64,000 nt of DNA. Origin: Pseudomonas kairouanensis (GTDB lineage: Bacteria > Pseudomonadota > Gammaproteobacteria > Pseudomonadales > Pseudomonadaceae). Shown in pieces: positions 17,864 to 27,119 of the stretch. Within the stretch, counting starts at the first letter, position 1; every line of letters starts with the position of its first letter. Location: NCBI RefSeq assembly GCF_004682055.1, contig NZ_QUZU01000028.1, positions 1 to 64,000 of the forward strand. Direction: 5' to 3'. The translations under genes were made by a program, and so were the position numbers. The notes under the pieces were generated by a model. It was not told the DNA's origin and did not search any database. It saw only the letters and a program-made list of their open reading frames with translations.

Positions 17864-19000
17864 ATGACCCAGACCGCCTTTATCAACCCTGCAATCCTGT
17901 CCTGGTCTCGCCAGCGGGCTGGGTTGACTGAGGCGCAAGTTGCCAAGGGCATGACGGTCAAATTGGAAAGGGTCGTGCAGTGGGAAGGCGGTGAGAGCCT
18001 GCCTACCTTTACCCAAGCGCAAAGGTGGGCGGCCACTGTGCATGTCCCTTTCGGTTTCCTCTTTCTCAAGACGCCACCCCAGGATCAACTTCCGCTTCCA
18101 GACCTGCGTACAGTCAGTGGCGTGATGCCCGAAAAACCCAGCCTGAACTTAATGGACACCATCAGAGACGTGCTCCGCAAGCAGGACTGGTACCTGGAAC
18201 ACTTGCAGAGTCACGAGAGCTCCCCGCTGCCCTTCGTCGCAAGTTTCAATAGCCATTCGCCCATCAACGATGTTGTTGCAGATATCCGTCGTGTCCTCGG
18301 CGTGACGGATGCTTATGCACGCATGGGCTATGAGGACTATGTGAGGGCATTGGTCATGGGTGCGGAAGATGCCGGAATTCTTGTGATGCGCAGTGGCGTT
18401 GCTTTGGGGAATACCCATCGCAAACTAGATGTCAGCGAATTTCGAGGGTTTGCGATTAGCAACGCTATGGCGCCCGTGGTTTTCATCAACAGTGCGGATG
18501 CGCCATCGGCACGGCTTTTTACGTTGATACATGAGCTGGCGCATATCTGGATCGGCCGCACGGGTATCTCTGATGGCGGCAATCAAAATCCCCGCAAGGA
18601 AGAAGCTTTTTGCAATGCAGTGGCGGGAGAGTTTCTGGCGCCGGAACGCGTTTTTCGATCGAACTGGGTTTCGGATGTTTACTGGGAAGAAAACCTTGCA
18701 CCCTTGGCCGCACTCTTTCACGTCAGTGCGCTAGTGATTGCTCGTCGTGCCCGTGATCTTGGCTATATCAGTGATGATCAGTACGGCGCTTATTACCGTC
18801 AGGTTTTGCAGGCGTATCGAGATAAAGGCGGTACCGGAGGGGACTACTACCGCACGGCCGCCGTCAGAAACAGCACCCGGTTGAGCAAGGCCGTTCTTGC
18901 GCAGGCGCAAAGTGGCAGGATTTTGCTGCGGGACGCCGGGAAGTTGCTGGGTGTGCAGCCCGCCAAGTTGAGGGCTTATGGGATGAAGCTATCGGCATGA
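17864..19000 (+). CDS. XRE-type DNA-binding protein fused to ImmA/IrrE metallopeptidase (predicted antitoxin)
   Basis: This 378-aa protein has an N-terminal helix-turn-helix (about residues 10-60) and a zinc-peptidase motif HELAH (about 223-227) with a downstream glutamate in EAFCNAVAGEF. This XRE plus COG2856 architecture is common in toxin-antitoxin modules and phage repressor-control proteins. Its stop overlaps the DUF4411 start in ATGA, so the two are co-translated. It probably represses its own promoter and neutralises the partner. Base composition is lower in GC than its neighbours, which fits horizontal transfer. Confidence 0.85.
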   Translation: MTQTAFINPAILSWSRQRAGLTEAQVAKGMTVKLERVVQWEGGESLPTFTQAQRWAATVHVPFGFLFLKTPPQDQLPLPDLRTVSGVMPEKPSLNLMDTIRDVLRKQDWYLEHLQSHESSPLPFVASFNSHSPINDVVADIRRVLGVTDAYARMGYEDYVRALVMGAEDAGILVMRSGVALGNTHRKLDVSEFRGFAISNAMAPVVFINSADAPSARLFTLIHELAHIWIGRTGISDGGNQNPRKEEAFCNAVAGEFLAPERVFRSNWVSDVYWEENLAPLAALFHVSALVIARRARDLGYISDDQYGAYYRQVLQAYRDKGGTGGDYYRTAAVRNSTRLSKAVLAQAQSGRILLRDAGKLLGVQPAKLRAYGMKLSA

Positions 19001-19494
19001 AGCACCTACTGGATTCGAATACGCTGATCGAGGCCAAGAACCGGTATTACGGGATGACAATTTGCCCTGGCTATTGGGCATGGATTCTTCAACAGCATCA
19101 GGCGCTGGAGATTGCCAGTATCGTGCAGGTCCGTGATGAACTGGCCAGAGGCAATGATGATCTGACGCAGTGGGTAAAAGGAAACACGCAGCTTTTTGAA
19201 GACGCAAGCGATGAGCCAACACAGGCTGCCTTTGGGCATGTTGTCGCGACGATTGCGCAGCAGGCGTCTGTCATGAAGGCTGGAGCGTTCGAAGAGTTTC
19301 TTGAGGGGGCTGATCCCTGGTTGATTGCCAAGGCGATGACGACAGGCGCCGTGGTTGTCACCCATGAGGTCTATAACCCCGACATCAAACGCAAATTCAC
19401 GATTCCCAACGTGTGTTCGCTCTTTGGTGTGCCGTACATGAATACATTTGAGCTGCTCGGCAAACTTGATGCTCGCTTTGTTTTGCATCAATGA
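18997..19494 (+). CDS. DUF4411 PIN-like protein (predicted toxin)
   Basis: This 165-aa protein begins MKHLLDSNTLIEAKNRYY, which carries the first PIN-type acidic residue, and has DPWLIAKA near residue 105 with another. DUF4411 proteins are predicted PIN-fold ribonucleases and usually sit directly after an XRE-ImmA/IrrE gene, as here (4-nt overlap). The likely role is an RNA-cleaving toxin held in check by the upstream protein. This has not been tested for this pair. It converges with gntP; a short hairpin (19502-19523) lies between them. Confidence 0.82.
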   Translation: MKHLLDSNTLIEAKNRYYGMTICPGYWAWILQQHQALEIASIVQVRDELARGNDDLTQWVKGNTQLFEDASDEPTQAAFGHVVATIAQQASVMKAGAFEEFLEGADPWLIAKAMTTGAVVVTHEVYNPDIKRKFTIPNVCSLFGVPYMNTFELLGKLDARFVLHQ

Positions 19495-19535
19495 AGTCGT
19501 TGAGGGGAAGATCACCTCCCCTCGATACAGCATTT

Positions 19536-20906
19536 TCAGGTCAGGAAGTGCCAGAGCACCAACGTACCGATCAACCCCACCACCGAAACAATGGTCTGCA
19601 ACACCGACCACACCCAAATCGTCTGCTTCAATTGCAAGCCAAAGTACTCACGCACCATCCAGAACCCGGCGTCGTTGACGTGGCAGAAGAACACCGAGCC
19701 TGCGCCAATCGCCAGGGCTACCAGTGAGCTTTGGGTTGCGGCCAGCCCCGCCATCATTGGGGCGAGGATACCGGCCGTAGTGGTGGTGGCGACGGTGGCC
19801 GAGCCGGTGGCCTGGCGCAGGGCTACGGCAATCAACCACGCCAGCAGCAGGTACGGCATGTGGGCGCCTTCGGCGACCTTGCTGATGGTTTGGCTGACGC
19901 CCGCGTCCAGCAGGGTTTGCTTGAGGCCGCCGCCGGCACCGATGGTCAGCAGTAGCACGGCGATGGGGGCGAGGGCTTTGCGCAAGGTGTTGCCGACTTC
20001 CGCACGCGGCATGCCCGCGGCCCAGCCCAGGCAGATCACGGCGGCGATCACCGCCAGGCCCAGGGCGATCAGCGGTTCACCGAGGAATTTCAAGGTCAGG
20101 CCCAGGGTGCTTTCGGCGGGCAGTGCGACTTTGGCCAAGGTGCTGCCGAGCATCAAAATCACCGGCAACAGAATAATCAGTAGCGACACCGCAAAACCCG
20201 GCTGGCGCGGGGCCTTGGGCGGAGCACTGAACAGTGCGCCGATATCGGCGGGCTCATCTACGTGCAAGCGTTTGGACAGCCAATTGCCGTAGAGCGGCCC
20301 CGCCAGGATCACCGCAGGTACCGCCAGGCAAAAGCCCAGCAACATGGTCAAGCCCAGGTCGGCATGCAACGCCCCGACCGCAATCAGCGGCCCCGGATGC
20401 GGTGGCATCAGGGCGTGCAGGGTGGTCATGCCGGCCAGTGCCGGGATGGCGATTTTCAGCAAGGGCTGGTTCGAGCGCTTGGCCATCACAAAGATGATCG
20501 GCACCATCATCACCAGGCCCACTTCGAAGAACAACGGCAAGCCAATCACCATCGCCACCAGCGCCATCACCCAAGGCAATGACTTGCCTTTGCCCAGCCC
20601 GAGCAGCGTGGTGGCAATGCGGTCGGCCGCGCCGGACTCGGCCATCAGCGCACCCAGCATCGACCCCAGGGCAATGATGATCCCGGCTTCACCCAGAATT
20701 GCCCCGGCGCCTTTACTGAAGGCCTTGGCCACTTCTTCAGGTGGCAACCCGGCGCCCACACCGGCGATAAAGGTGCCGATCAGGATCGACAGGAAAGGCG
20801 GTAGTTTGGTCGCGCTGATCAACACGATAATGCTGGCAATGGCCATTAGCACACAGAACATGAGACGGGTGTCGTGAACCATCCACGCGGCAGTCGATAA
20901 CTCCAA
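19536..20906 (-). CDS. gntP: gluconate:H+ symporter (GntP family)
   Basis: This 456-aa polytopic membrane protein carries the GntP family signature region ALMPPHPGPLIAVGAL (about residues 165-180) and the expected 12-14 hydrophobic segments. It imports gluconate or a related sugar acid. The start is a TTG at 20906, set by a good AAGGAG seven bases upstream; the next ATG is eight codons inside. No gluconokinase gene is nearby. It is transcribed divergently from the chemoreceptor gene. Confidence 0.9.
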   Translation of the reverse strand: MELSTAAWMVHDTRLMFCVLMAIASIIVLISATKLPPFLSILIGTFIAGVGAGLPPEEVAKAFSKGAGAILGEAGIIIALGSMLGALMAESGAADRIATTLLGLGKGKSLPWVMALVAMVIGLPLFFEVGLVMMVPIIFVMAKRSNQPLLKIAIPALAGMTTLHALMPPHPGPLIAVGALHADLGLTMLLGFCLAVPAVILAGPLYGNWLSKRLHVDEPADIGALFSAPPKAPRQPGFAVSLLIILLPVILMLGSTLAKVALPAESTLGLTLKFLGEPLIALGLAVIAAVICLGWAAGMPRAEVGNTLRKALAPIAVLLLTIGAGGGLKQTLLDAGVSQTISKVAEGAHMPYLLLAWLIAVALRQATGSATVATTTTAGILAPMMAGLAATQSSLVALAIGAGSVFFCHVNDAGFWMVREYFGLQLKQTIWVWSVLQTIVSVVGLIGTLVLWHFLT

Positions 20907-21016
20907 GACGGGACTCCTTATCGAACAGGTTAGGGAAATTGTTTCTTTTTGTTTCCTGTTCCAAAAGCATACCGGATAACACCGTTCCAGAGCGCTGTTG
21001 TGCCGTTTTGGTGCGA

Positions 21017-21030
21017 GGGTTCATGAACCC
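21017..21030. promoter_or_regulatory. 14-bp perfect palindrome in the gntP/chemoreceptor intergenic region
   Basis: GGGTTCATGAACCC is a perfect palindrome, 111 bases before gntP and 85 bases before the chemoreceptor ATG. It could be an operator for either gene. No regulator gene is adjacent to suggest which protein binds. Confidence 0.45.
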
Positions 21031-21114
21031 GAAAATATAGGCCCAACAGCCTTCAGAAAACGCCCGAAGCGCCGATGCAGGTCAGATCTCTCTCCAATTG
21101 ACCATCGGTGCCCA

Positions 21115-22431
21115 ATGTTCAACACCCGTTTGAAGCAGGAGCTGTCGGCTCTTCGCGAAGAATTGTCCAGCTTGCAACAGGTTAAGGAGAGCCTGGAAAG
21201 CGAAATGTTGTGTCTGACGCTGGATGCCGAAGGCCGTGTTGAATGGGCCAATAGCAATTTTTTGCAGGAGTTGGCCTATCAGGGCAGCCAGTTGCAGGGG
21301 CGTCCTATCGAAGACCTGGTACCGGTGCATGCGCGCAAGGATGAGTTCCAGTTGCGCTTCAAGAATGCGCTGGTACGCGGTGAGCATTTCGCGGGGACCG
21401 TGCGCCTGTTGCGCGGTAACGGCCAGGAAGCATGGCTGCGCTCAATCGTGCAGCCGGTGCGGGGGGCGGACGGGCGCATCAAGCATTTTTCGATTTATTC
21501 CAGCGACCTCACCCGCACCATCGAGGCATCTCGCGAGCACGAAAACCTGATTACCGCCCTGGTGCGCTCCACGGCGGTGATCGAGTTCGACCTGGGTGGC
21601 CATGTGCTTACTGCGAACGACCGGTTCCTGGCTGGCATGGGTTACAGCCTGGCGCAGATCCAGGGCAAGCATCACCGCATGTTCTGCGAGCCGCAGGAGC
21701 ACACCAGCGCCGAGTATCAGCATTTCTGGCAGCGCTTGAACAACGGTGAGTACGTGGCGGCGCGCTTCAAGCGCGTGGACAGTCATGGCCGCGTGGTGTG
21801 GCTGGAGGCTACTTACAACCCAGTCATGGACGCCACCGACCGCCTGTACAAAGTGGTCAAGTTCGCCACGGTGATCACCGACCAGGTCAACCAGGAACAA
21901 GCCGTCGCCGAGGCCGCCAACATTGCCTACAGCACCTCGCTGCAAACCGACAGCAGTGCCCAGCGCGGCACCACGGTTGTGACCCAGGCGGTGGACGTGA
22001 TGCGCGACCTGGCCACTCACATGCAGCAAGCGGGCGAGGGCATCGAGGCGCTGAACGCCCAATCCCAGGTGATCGGCAGCATCGTCAAGACTATCAGCGG
22101 GATTGCCGAGCAAACCAACCTGCTGGCCCTCAACGCGGCCATTGAGGCGGCGCGTGCCGGCGAGCAGGGTCGTGGCTTTGCGGTGGTGGCCGATGAGGTG
22201 CGCCAATTGGCGTCGCGCACCAGCAAGGCCACCGAGGAGATCGTCGGCGTGGTTCGCCAGAACCAGGACATGGCCCGCGATGCCGTGGCCCTGATGACCG
22301 ACGGACGCCTGCAAGCCGAGCAAGGCCTGGCCCTGGCGGCCGAGGCGGGCACGGTGATCGTGGAGATTCAGGATGGTGCGCAAAAAGTTGTGAGCGCTGT
22401 AGGACAGTTCGCCAACCAACTGTCGAGCTGA
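21115..22431 (+). CDS. soluble PAS-PAS chemoreceptor, BdlA-like
   Basis: This 438-aa protein starts at the ATG at 21115 ([10 protein letters not shown]). After a short coiled coil it has two PAS domains (about residues 35-140 and 155-265), then a short signalling domain with the conserved hairpin tip [20 protein letters not shown] and [13 protein letters not shown]. There is no membrane segment, so it is cytoplasmic. The architecture and length resemble P. aeruginosa BdlA (417 aa), a biofilm-dispersal receptor, and Aer-type redox sensors. The ligand or cofactor (haem or FAD) cannot be told. Whether it signals to CheA or to c-di-GMP enzymes is inference. Confidence 0.82.
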   Translation: MFNTRLKQELSALREELSSLQQVKESLESEMLCLTLDAEGRVEWANSNFLQELAYQGSQLQGRPIEDLVPVHARKDEFQLRFKNALVRGEHFAGTVRLLRGNGQEAWLRSIVQPVRGADGRIKHFSIYSSDLTRTIEASREHENLITALVRSTAVIEFDLGGHVLTANDRFLAGMGYSLAQIQGKHHRMFCEPQEHTSAEYQHFWQRLNNGEYVAARFKRVDSHGRVVWLEATYNPVMDATDRLYKVVKFATVITDQVNQEQAVAEAANIAYSTSLQTDSSAQRGTTVVTQAVDVMRDLATHMQQAGEGIEALNAQSQVIGSIVKTISGIAEQTNLLALNAAIEAARAGEQGRGFAVVADEVRQLASRTSKATEEIVGVVRQNQDMARDAVALMTDGRLQAEQGLALAAEAGTVIVEIQDGAQKVVSAVGQFANQLSS

Positions 22432-22444
22432 GCCCAGGGCTCAG
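22428..22444. terminator. possible terminator of the chemoreceptor gene
   Basis: CTGAGCCC and GGGCTCAG form a perfect 8-bp inverted repeat overlapping the stop codon, and six T residues follow about 10 bases later. The loop is only one base, so the real fold would open the inner pairs. Confidence 0.4.
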
Positions 22445-22480
22445 GTATCGTAGGTTTTTTGTCTTAAGAGCCGACTGTCC

Positions 22481-23056
22481 ATGAGCCCTACCCACCGTCG
22501 CCCCGTTCCGCTGTCCAAGGCCTACCGCTTGCTCAATCACGGCCCGACCGTGCTGGTGAGCGCAGCGCACAACGGCCGGCGCAATATCATGGCCGCCGCC
22601 TGGGCCATGCCACTGGATTTCGAACCGCCGAAAGTCGCGGTGGTGTTGGACAAGGCCACCTGGACCCGCCAATTGCTGGAAGCCAGCGGCACCTTCGTGC
22701 TCCAGGTACCGTGTGTGGCCCAGGCCGACCTGGTGCAAACGGTCGGCAGCACCACGGGCGCCGAAACGGACAAGTTCGCCACCTACGGCCTGCACACCTT
22801 CAACGGCGAACACACCGAGGCACCGTTGCTGGAAGGCTGCGTGGCCTGGCTGGAATGCCGCCTGCTGCCCGAGCCCCACAACCAGCAAACCTACGACCTG
22901 TTCCTGGGCGAAGTGGTCGCGGCCTATGCCGATGAACGAGTGTTCAGCGAGGGCCATTGGCACTTCGAAGGCCAGGACCCTCTGCGGACGTTGCACCACA
23001 TCGCGGGCGGTAATTTCCTGAGCATTGGTGAGCCGATTACCGGGCGTCAGTTGTAA
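22481..23056 (+). CDS. flavin reductase-like domain protein
   Basis: This 191-aa protein matches the flavin reductase/DIM6-NTAB family (FMN-binding split barrel): VLVSAAHNGRRNIMAAAW near residues 24-41 and GTFVLQVPC near 67-75 are typical. Members bind FMN and either reduce flavin for a monooxygenase or act as flavoproteins themselves. No monooxygenase gene is adjacent. It converges with a LysR gene 3 bases away, so it is not in an operon with it. The function is assigned by family only. Confidence 0.85.
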   Translation: MSPTHRRPVPLSKAYRLLNHGPTVLVSAAHNGRRNIMAAAWAMPLDFEPPKVAVVLDKATWTRQLLEASGTFVLQVPCVAQADLVQTVGSTTGAETDKFATYGLHTFNGEHTEAPLLEGCVAWLECRLLPEPHNQQTYDLFLGEVVAAYADERVFSEGHWHFEGQDPLRTLHHIAGGNFLSIGEPITGRQL

Positions 23057-23059
23057 GCC

Positions 23060-23944
23060 TTACCAACGGGCGTTTGCCAGCGCTTCGGCAAACGCCATCA
23101 GCTTCGGCGAGTACTGCCGCGACGGCGGGTACACCAACGAGATCGCCCGACTGCGCCCGGCGAAGTCCTCCAGTACTGGCACCAGGCGCCCGGCGTCCAG
23201 GTCGTCACGTACGGCAAAGTCCATCACTTGGGCGATGCCGAAACCACCCACGGCGCCATCCACCAACGCATCGCCGATATCAAAGATCAACCGCCCTTCA
23301 ACGCTGACATCCCGTACCTTGCCATCAAGCATGAACTGCCAGTCCACCATGCGCCCGCTGCGTAAATTACGCACCGTGAGGCAGTGGTGGTCCTTCAATT
23401 CGTCGACGGTCTGCGGTGTGCCCAAGCGTGCCAGGTAAGCCGGGGCAGCCACGGTGACCCACCGCAGCGGCGTCAGCGTGCGGGCGATCAGGCGCTGGTC
23501 CTGGATCTCCCCGGTGCGCAGCAACGCGTCGAAGCCTTCATCGACGATATCCACCAGGCGGTCCGTCATTACTGCTTCGATGCGCAACTCGGGATAGCGC
23601 AGCGTCAGCTCGCCGATCACCGGCATTACCACCTTGCGCCCGAACAGCGACGGCGTGCTGATCTTCAACAGGCCGGACGGCGTGCTGCGGCGGTCGAGCA
23701 TGAGTTTTTCCGCTTCGGCCAGTTCTGCCAACAACGGCGCGCTGCGCTCGTACAGCATCTGCCCATCGGGGGTGAGGCTCACGCTGCGCGTGTTGCGTTG
23801 CAGCAGGCGCACGCCCAATTCGCTCTCCAGGCGCGAAATGGCGCGGGACAAGCCGGATTGGGTCAGCCCCAGATCACCGGCCGCGCGCGTGAAACTGCGG
23901 GTTTCAGCGACGCGGACCAGCAGGCGAACGGCGTTCAGATCCAT
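23060..23944 (-). CDS. LysR-family transcriptional regulator
   Basis: This 294-aa protein starts at the ATG at 23944 (MDLNAVRLLVRV); an ATG at 23956 and one further upstream are less typical. The N-terminal winged helix-turn-helix includes RSFTRAAGDLGLTQSGLSRAISRLE, the classic LysR pattern. The rest is the substrate-binding domain. It is transcribed away from the DHA2 exporter gene, 95 bases apart, and LysR proteins often control the divergent neighbour, so the exporter is the first target to consider. Confidence 0.92.
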   Translation of the reverse strand: MDLNAVRLLVRVAETRSFTRAAGDLGLTQSGLSRAISRLESELGVRLLQRNTRSVSLTPDGQMLYERSAPLLAELAEAEKLMLDRRSTPSGLLKISTPSLFGRKVVMPVIGELTLRYPELRIEAVMTDRLVDIVDEGFDALLRTGEIQDQRLIARTLTPLRWVTVAAPAYLARLGTPQTVDELKDHHCLTVRNLRSGRMVDWQFMLDGKVRDVSVEGRLIFDIGDALVDGAVGGFGIAQVMDFAVRDDLDAGRLVPVLEDFAGRSRAISLVYPPSRQYSPKLMAFAEALANARW

Positions 23945-24039
23945 GATTAAAGTCATTACTGAAAGAGTGATAGCGCTATTTATCATCTAGTGCGCATAAA
24001 AGACACTGGCCGCACTTCATTTTCGGACAGGACGCTGTG

Positions 24040-25410
24040 ATGTCTCCCTCTCGACCCTCAGGCTGGATGCTGGCGCTGCTGGCCACTGCACAACTGATCA
24101 TTGCCCTTGATGCCACCATCGTGTTTGTGGCCCTGCCGCAAATCGGCAGCCATCTGGATTTTTCTGCCCAGCAATTGCAGTGGGTGGTGAGCGCCTACAG
24201 CGTGGCCTTTGGCGGCTTTTTGCTGCTGGGCGGCAGGGCCACGGACTTGCTGGGCAAGCGCCGTTTGTACCGGGTGGGGCAGTCACTGTATGCGCTGGCG
24301 TCCCTGGCGGCGGTGCTCGGTGGCAGCGCGGTATTGCTGGTGCTGGCGCGGGCGGTGCAAGGCGTGGGCGGGGCATTGTTGTTTCCGGCGACCCTGGCAT
24401 TGATCAACACCCACTACGCCGAGGGGCCTGAGCGAAACCGTGCGTTTGCGGTATGGAGCGCAGCATCCGCGGCGGGCCTGGCGTTGGGCGCATTGCTGGG
24501 GGGCGTGTTGACCCAGGTGTGGGGCTGGGAGGCGGTGTTCCTGGTAAACGTACCGCTGGCAGGCGGCTGTGCGTGGGCGGCACGTTACTGGATCCCAGCC
24601 GATGGTGAGCGGGTGCGTGGGCGCAATTTCGATATCAGTGGTGCGTTGACCGTGACCGTGGGCGGCACGTTGCTGGTGTTCTCCCTGGTGCAAGGCCCGG
24701 AGTGGGGCTGGACCGCGCCGTCGACCCTGGGCTGTATCGCCGTGGCCGCGACGCTGCTGGGGCTGTTCGCCTGGATCGAACATCGCGGCCGCGACCCGCT
24801 GATGCCGTTGCGCCTGTTTGCCTACCGCGAGCTGCGTATGGCCATGGTGCTGACAGCGGTATTCATGAGCAGCTTTGGCGTGCAGTACTATTTTCTCGCG
24901 CTGTATTACCAACAGGTCTACGGCTACAGCGTGTTGCAGGCGGGCCTGGCGTTTTTGCCGGCGACCCTGATATGCACGTTCGGCATCTGGCTGGCGGAGC
25001 GCTCATTGGCCAGGATTGGCCTGCGCAACACCTTGGTCAGCGGGCAACTGGCGGGCGCGGTGGGCATCGCACTGCTGTGCTGGGCCTTGCCGACGGGCGT
25101 GGGCTTCTGGTCGTTGCTGCCGGGGATCTTCATCTTGAGCATTGGCCAGGGCATGACTTGGACCGCAATGTGGGTGGCGGCGGGCCTTGGCATCCGGCCG
25201 GGCGAGCAGGGTGTGGCGGCGGGGATGGCCTCCACCAGCCAGCAGATTGGCGGGGCGTTGGGCTTGGCGGTGTTGGTGTCGGTGGCCAATGTCGCGGGGA
25301 TCGAGCTGGCGCTGTGGTGGAGTGCGGGGGTTGCGTTGGTGGGGGCGGTGGTGGCCTTGGGGCTGAGGGAAAGCGGTGCCCAGCCGAGCGCGATTCCGGA
25401 AACAACGTAG
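24040..25410 (+). CDS. MFS drug/metabolite exporter, DHA2 (EmrB/QacA) family
   Basis: This 456-aa protein has about 14 hydrophobic segments. Visible family motifs are LDATIVFVALPQI in segment 1, LLGGRATDLLGKRR (motif A), and RAVQGVGGALLFPATLALI (motif B/C region). Such proteins pump out toxic compounds in exchange for protons. I take the ATG at 24040, one codon after a possible GTG. It is probably regulated by the divergent LysR protein. A REPIN follows the stop. Confidence 0.88.
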   Translation: MSPSRPSGWMLALLATAQLIIALDATIVFVALPQIGSHLDFSAQQLQWVVSAYSVAFGGFLLLGGRATDLLGKRRLYRVGQSLYALASLAAVLGGSAVLLVLARAVQGVGGALLFPATLALINTHYAEGPERNRAFAVWSAASAAGLALGALLGGVLTQVWGWEAVFLVNVPLAGGCAWAARYWIPADGERVRGRNFDISGALTVTVGGTLLVFSLVQGPEWGWTAPSTLGCIAVAATLLGLFAWIEHRGRDPLMPLRLFAYRELRMAMVLTAVFMSSFGVQYYFLALYYQQVYGYSVLQAGLAFLPATLICTFGIWLAERSLARIGLRNTLVSGQLAGAVGIALLCWALPTGVGFWSLLPGIFILSIGQGMTWTAMWVAAGLGIRPGEQGVAAGMASTSQQIGGALGLAVLVSVANVAGIELALWWSAGVALVGAVVALGLRESGAQPSAIPETT

Positions 25411-25415
25411 CTCCA

Positions 25416-25504
25416 AATGTGCGGGCTTGCTCGCGAAGGCGGTGGATCAGTCATACATGTGCAAACTGACCCACCGCCTTCGCGAACAAGCCCGCTTACA
25501 CATT
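25416..25504. repeat. REPIN (two inverted REP elements)
   Basis: The arms GCGGGCTTGCTCGCGAAGGC (from 25421) and GCCTTCGCGAACAAGCCCGC (ending about 25496) pair across a roughly 45-base interior that is itself partly self-complementary (GGTGGATCAGT with ACTGACCCACC). It is the same family as the repeat at 3680 and lies between convergent genes (DHA2 exporter and AraC regulator). Confidence 0.85.
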
Positions 25505-25531
25505 TTTATCGCATTTCAAATCTGGCAGGTA

Positions 25532-26341
25532 TCAACGCCCCAACATCTTCACCCACCGCGACGGCGGCATGCCGTAGGTGCTGCGAAATTGCCGGGTCAT
25601 GTGGCTCTGGTCGGTAAAACCTGCGGTCATGGCCGCATCCACCAGCGAATAGCCCTGGGCCAGCAGGCTGCGCACCAGGTCCAGGCGGCGCATGGTCAGG
25701 TAGCGGTAGGGGCTGGTGCCGAACAACAGTCGAAAATCCCGCGATAACGCCCAGCGGTCGCGACCCGCGTGGTCGGCCATTTCCTCCAGGGTGATGCTAC
25801 GGCCCAGGGCGCTGTGGATAAACTCCCGGGCGCGTTCGGCGGCCACGTAGTCGAACGTCTTGCGCGTGGTAATCACGCCAGATGCGTCGCTGAGCGCCTG
25901 GGCCACGTCGTACAGCGCATCTTGTTCCTGCAGCGGATCAATGGGGCAGTCCAGCCCTTGCAGCAGCACTTCGCTGGCGCGGAACAGCCTTGGGTCGTTG
26001 GTCAGCCCGCTGGGGATAAACGGCAACGGCTTGCCCCCCAGGATCTGTTGGATCAGCGCCGGCTCCACATAAATCATGCGGTACTTGAAGCCTTCCACAC
26101 TGCTGGCGCGGCCGTCATGGGTTTCATCAGGGTGGATCACCATGGTCGCGCCGGGCAGGCTGTGGGTCATGCTGCCGCGATAATGAAAACTCTGCACGCC
26201 AAACAAGGTACGCCCAATGGCGTAGGTGTCATGGCGATGCGGGTCGAACGCGAAGCCGGCAAAGTACGCCTCGATACGGTCCAGGCCGCTGGCATGCGGG
26301 GCGCGGTGCATCCAGTCAATGTTGGCGGTGGGGGTGCCCAT
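25532..26341 (-). CDS. AraC-family transcriptional regulator
   Basis: This 269-aa protein has an N-terminal cupin-like sensing domain (HRHDTYAIGRTLFG near residues 36-49) and a C-terminal double helix-turn-helix ending with DAAMTAGFTDQSHMTRQFRS and GMPPSRW, the AraC/XylS signature. A related group regulates LysE-type exporters, and a lysE gene lies about 1 kb away on the other strand, but DUF2975 and XRE genes intervene. The target and inducer are not visible. Confidence 0.92.
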   Translation of the reverse strand: MGTPTANIDWMHRAPHASGLDRIEAYFAGFAFDPHRHDTYAIGRTLFGVQSFHYRGSMTHSLPGATMVIHPDETHDGRASSVEGFKYRMIYVEPALIQQILGGKPLPFIPSGLTNDPRLFRASEVLLQGLDCPIDPLQEQDALYDVAQALSDASGVITTRKTFDYVAAERAREFIHSALGRSITLEEMADHAGRDRWALSRDFRLLFGTSPYRYLTMRRLDLVRSLLAQGYSLVDAAMTAGFTDQSHMTRQFRSTYGMPPSRWVKMLGR

Positions 26342-26548
26342 GGTGGTTTGTCACAAGAAGAGGTGGAAACACGTTAACCCAGTGTGGCGTGGGTTGTCTG
26401 TTGAGGTCTTGAACGATTGTGCAGGTTTTTTCGCTGGCGACGGCATTGCGTGATGAATGGGTAGTTATTATTTTGAGGTGATTTATTATTGTTTTACGAT
26501 AATTAATTAGCTATCTTGCCCCCACATTCACGCTCTTTGAGGTTTTAT

Positions 26549-27112
26549 ATGAATACCCAACGTCTCGCTCAGCTTAGCCAGCGCATGTCGCTGCTCACAC
26601 TGCTATTGATCATCACCATGTTGGCCTTGAATGCCGCTGTATGGCTGTTTCCTGTGCTGAGCTCATCCGCCGACGGGCTGGGGCTTGGCTTTGCGTTGAG
26701 CGACCGCTTGATTCAGGGCCGGGCCGAGCAAGTGGCCGAGTTTCCTTTGTGGCAAGTGGTGGGGGGCATCGTGCTGTCCAGCATCCCGTTGATGGCGCTG
26801 GCGTCTGGCTTGAACCACCTGCGCAAGTTGTTCAAGAGCTACGCCCGTGGCGAATATTTCTCCAGTACATCAGCGATGCACCTGGGCAAAGTCGGTAAGG
26901 CAGTGGCAATTTGGGTGCTGCTGGATTTTTTATGTGAGCCATTGCTCAGCGTCTGGGTAACAATGCACGCGCCGGTCGGCGAGCGGCTAATCACCCTGAG
27001 CCTGACTGCCCCCAGCTTTGTTGCACTGTTTCTGGCCGCCTGCATCGCGGTGATCGCGCGTATCCTGTGGCAGGCCAGTGAAGTGGATTCTGAAAACCGC
27101 ACTTTTGTTTGA
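26549..27112 (+). CDS. DUF2975 membrane protein
   Basis: This 187-aa protein has four hydrophobic segments (about residues 15-35, 70-90, 120-140 and 155-175) and the family pattern in the middle, LRKLFKSYARGEYFS. DUF2975 proteins are uncharacterised and usually lie directly before a small XRE regulator, as here (7 bases). The ATG at 26549 follows GAGG; the upstream in-frame codons are not needed. The promoter region (26342-26548) has an AT-rich patch, unlike the surroundings. Confidence 0.85.
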   Translation: MNTQRLAQLSQRMSLLTLLLIITMLALNAAVWLFPVLSSSADGLGLGFALSDRLIQGRAEQVAEFPLWQVVGGIVLSSIPLMALASGLNHLRKLFKSYARGEYFSSTSAMHLGKVGKAVAIWVLLDFLCEPLLSVWVTMHAPVGERLITLSLTAPSFVALFLAACIAVIARILWQASEVDSENRTFV

Positions 27113-27119
27113 GACCGAC

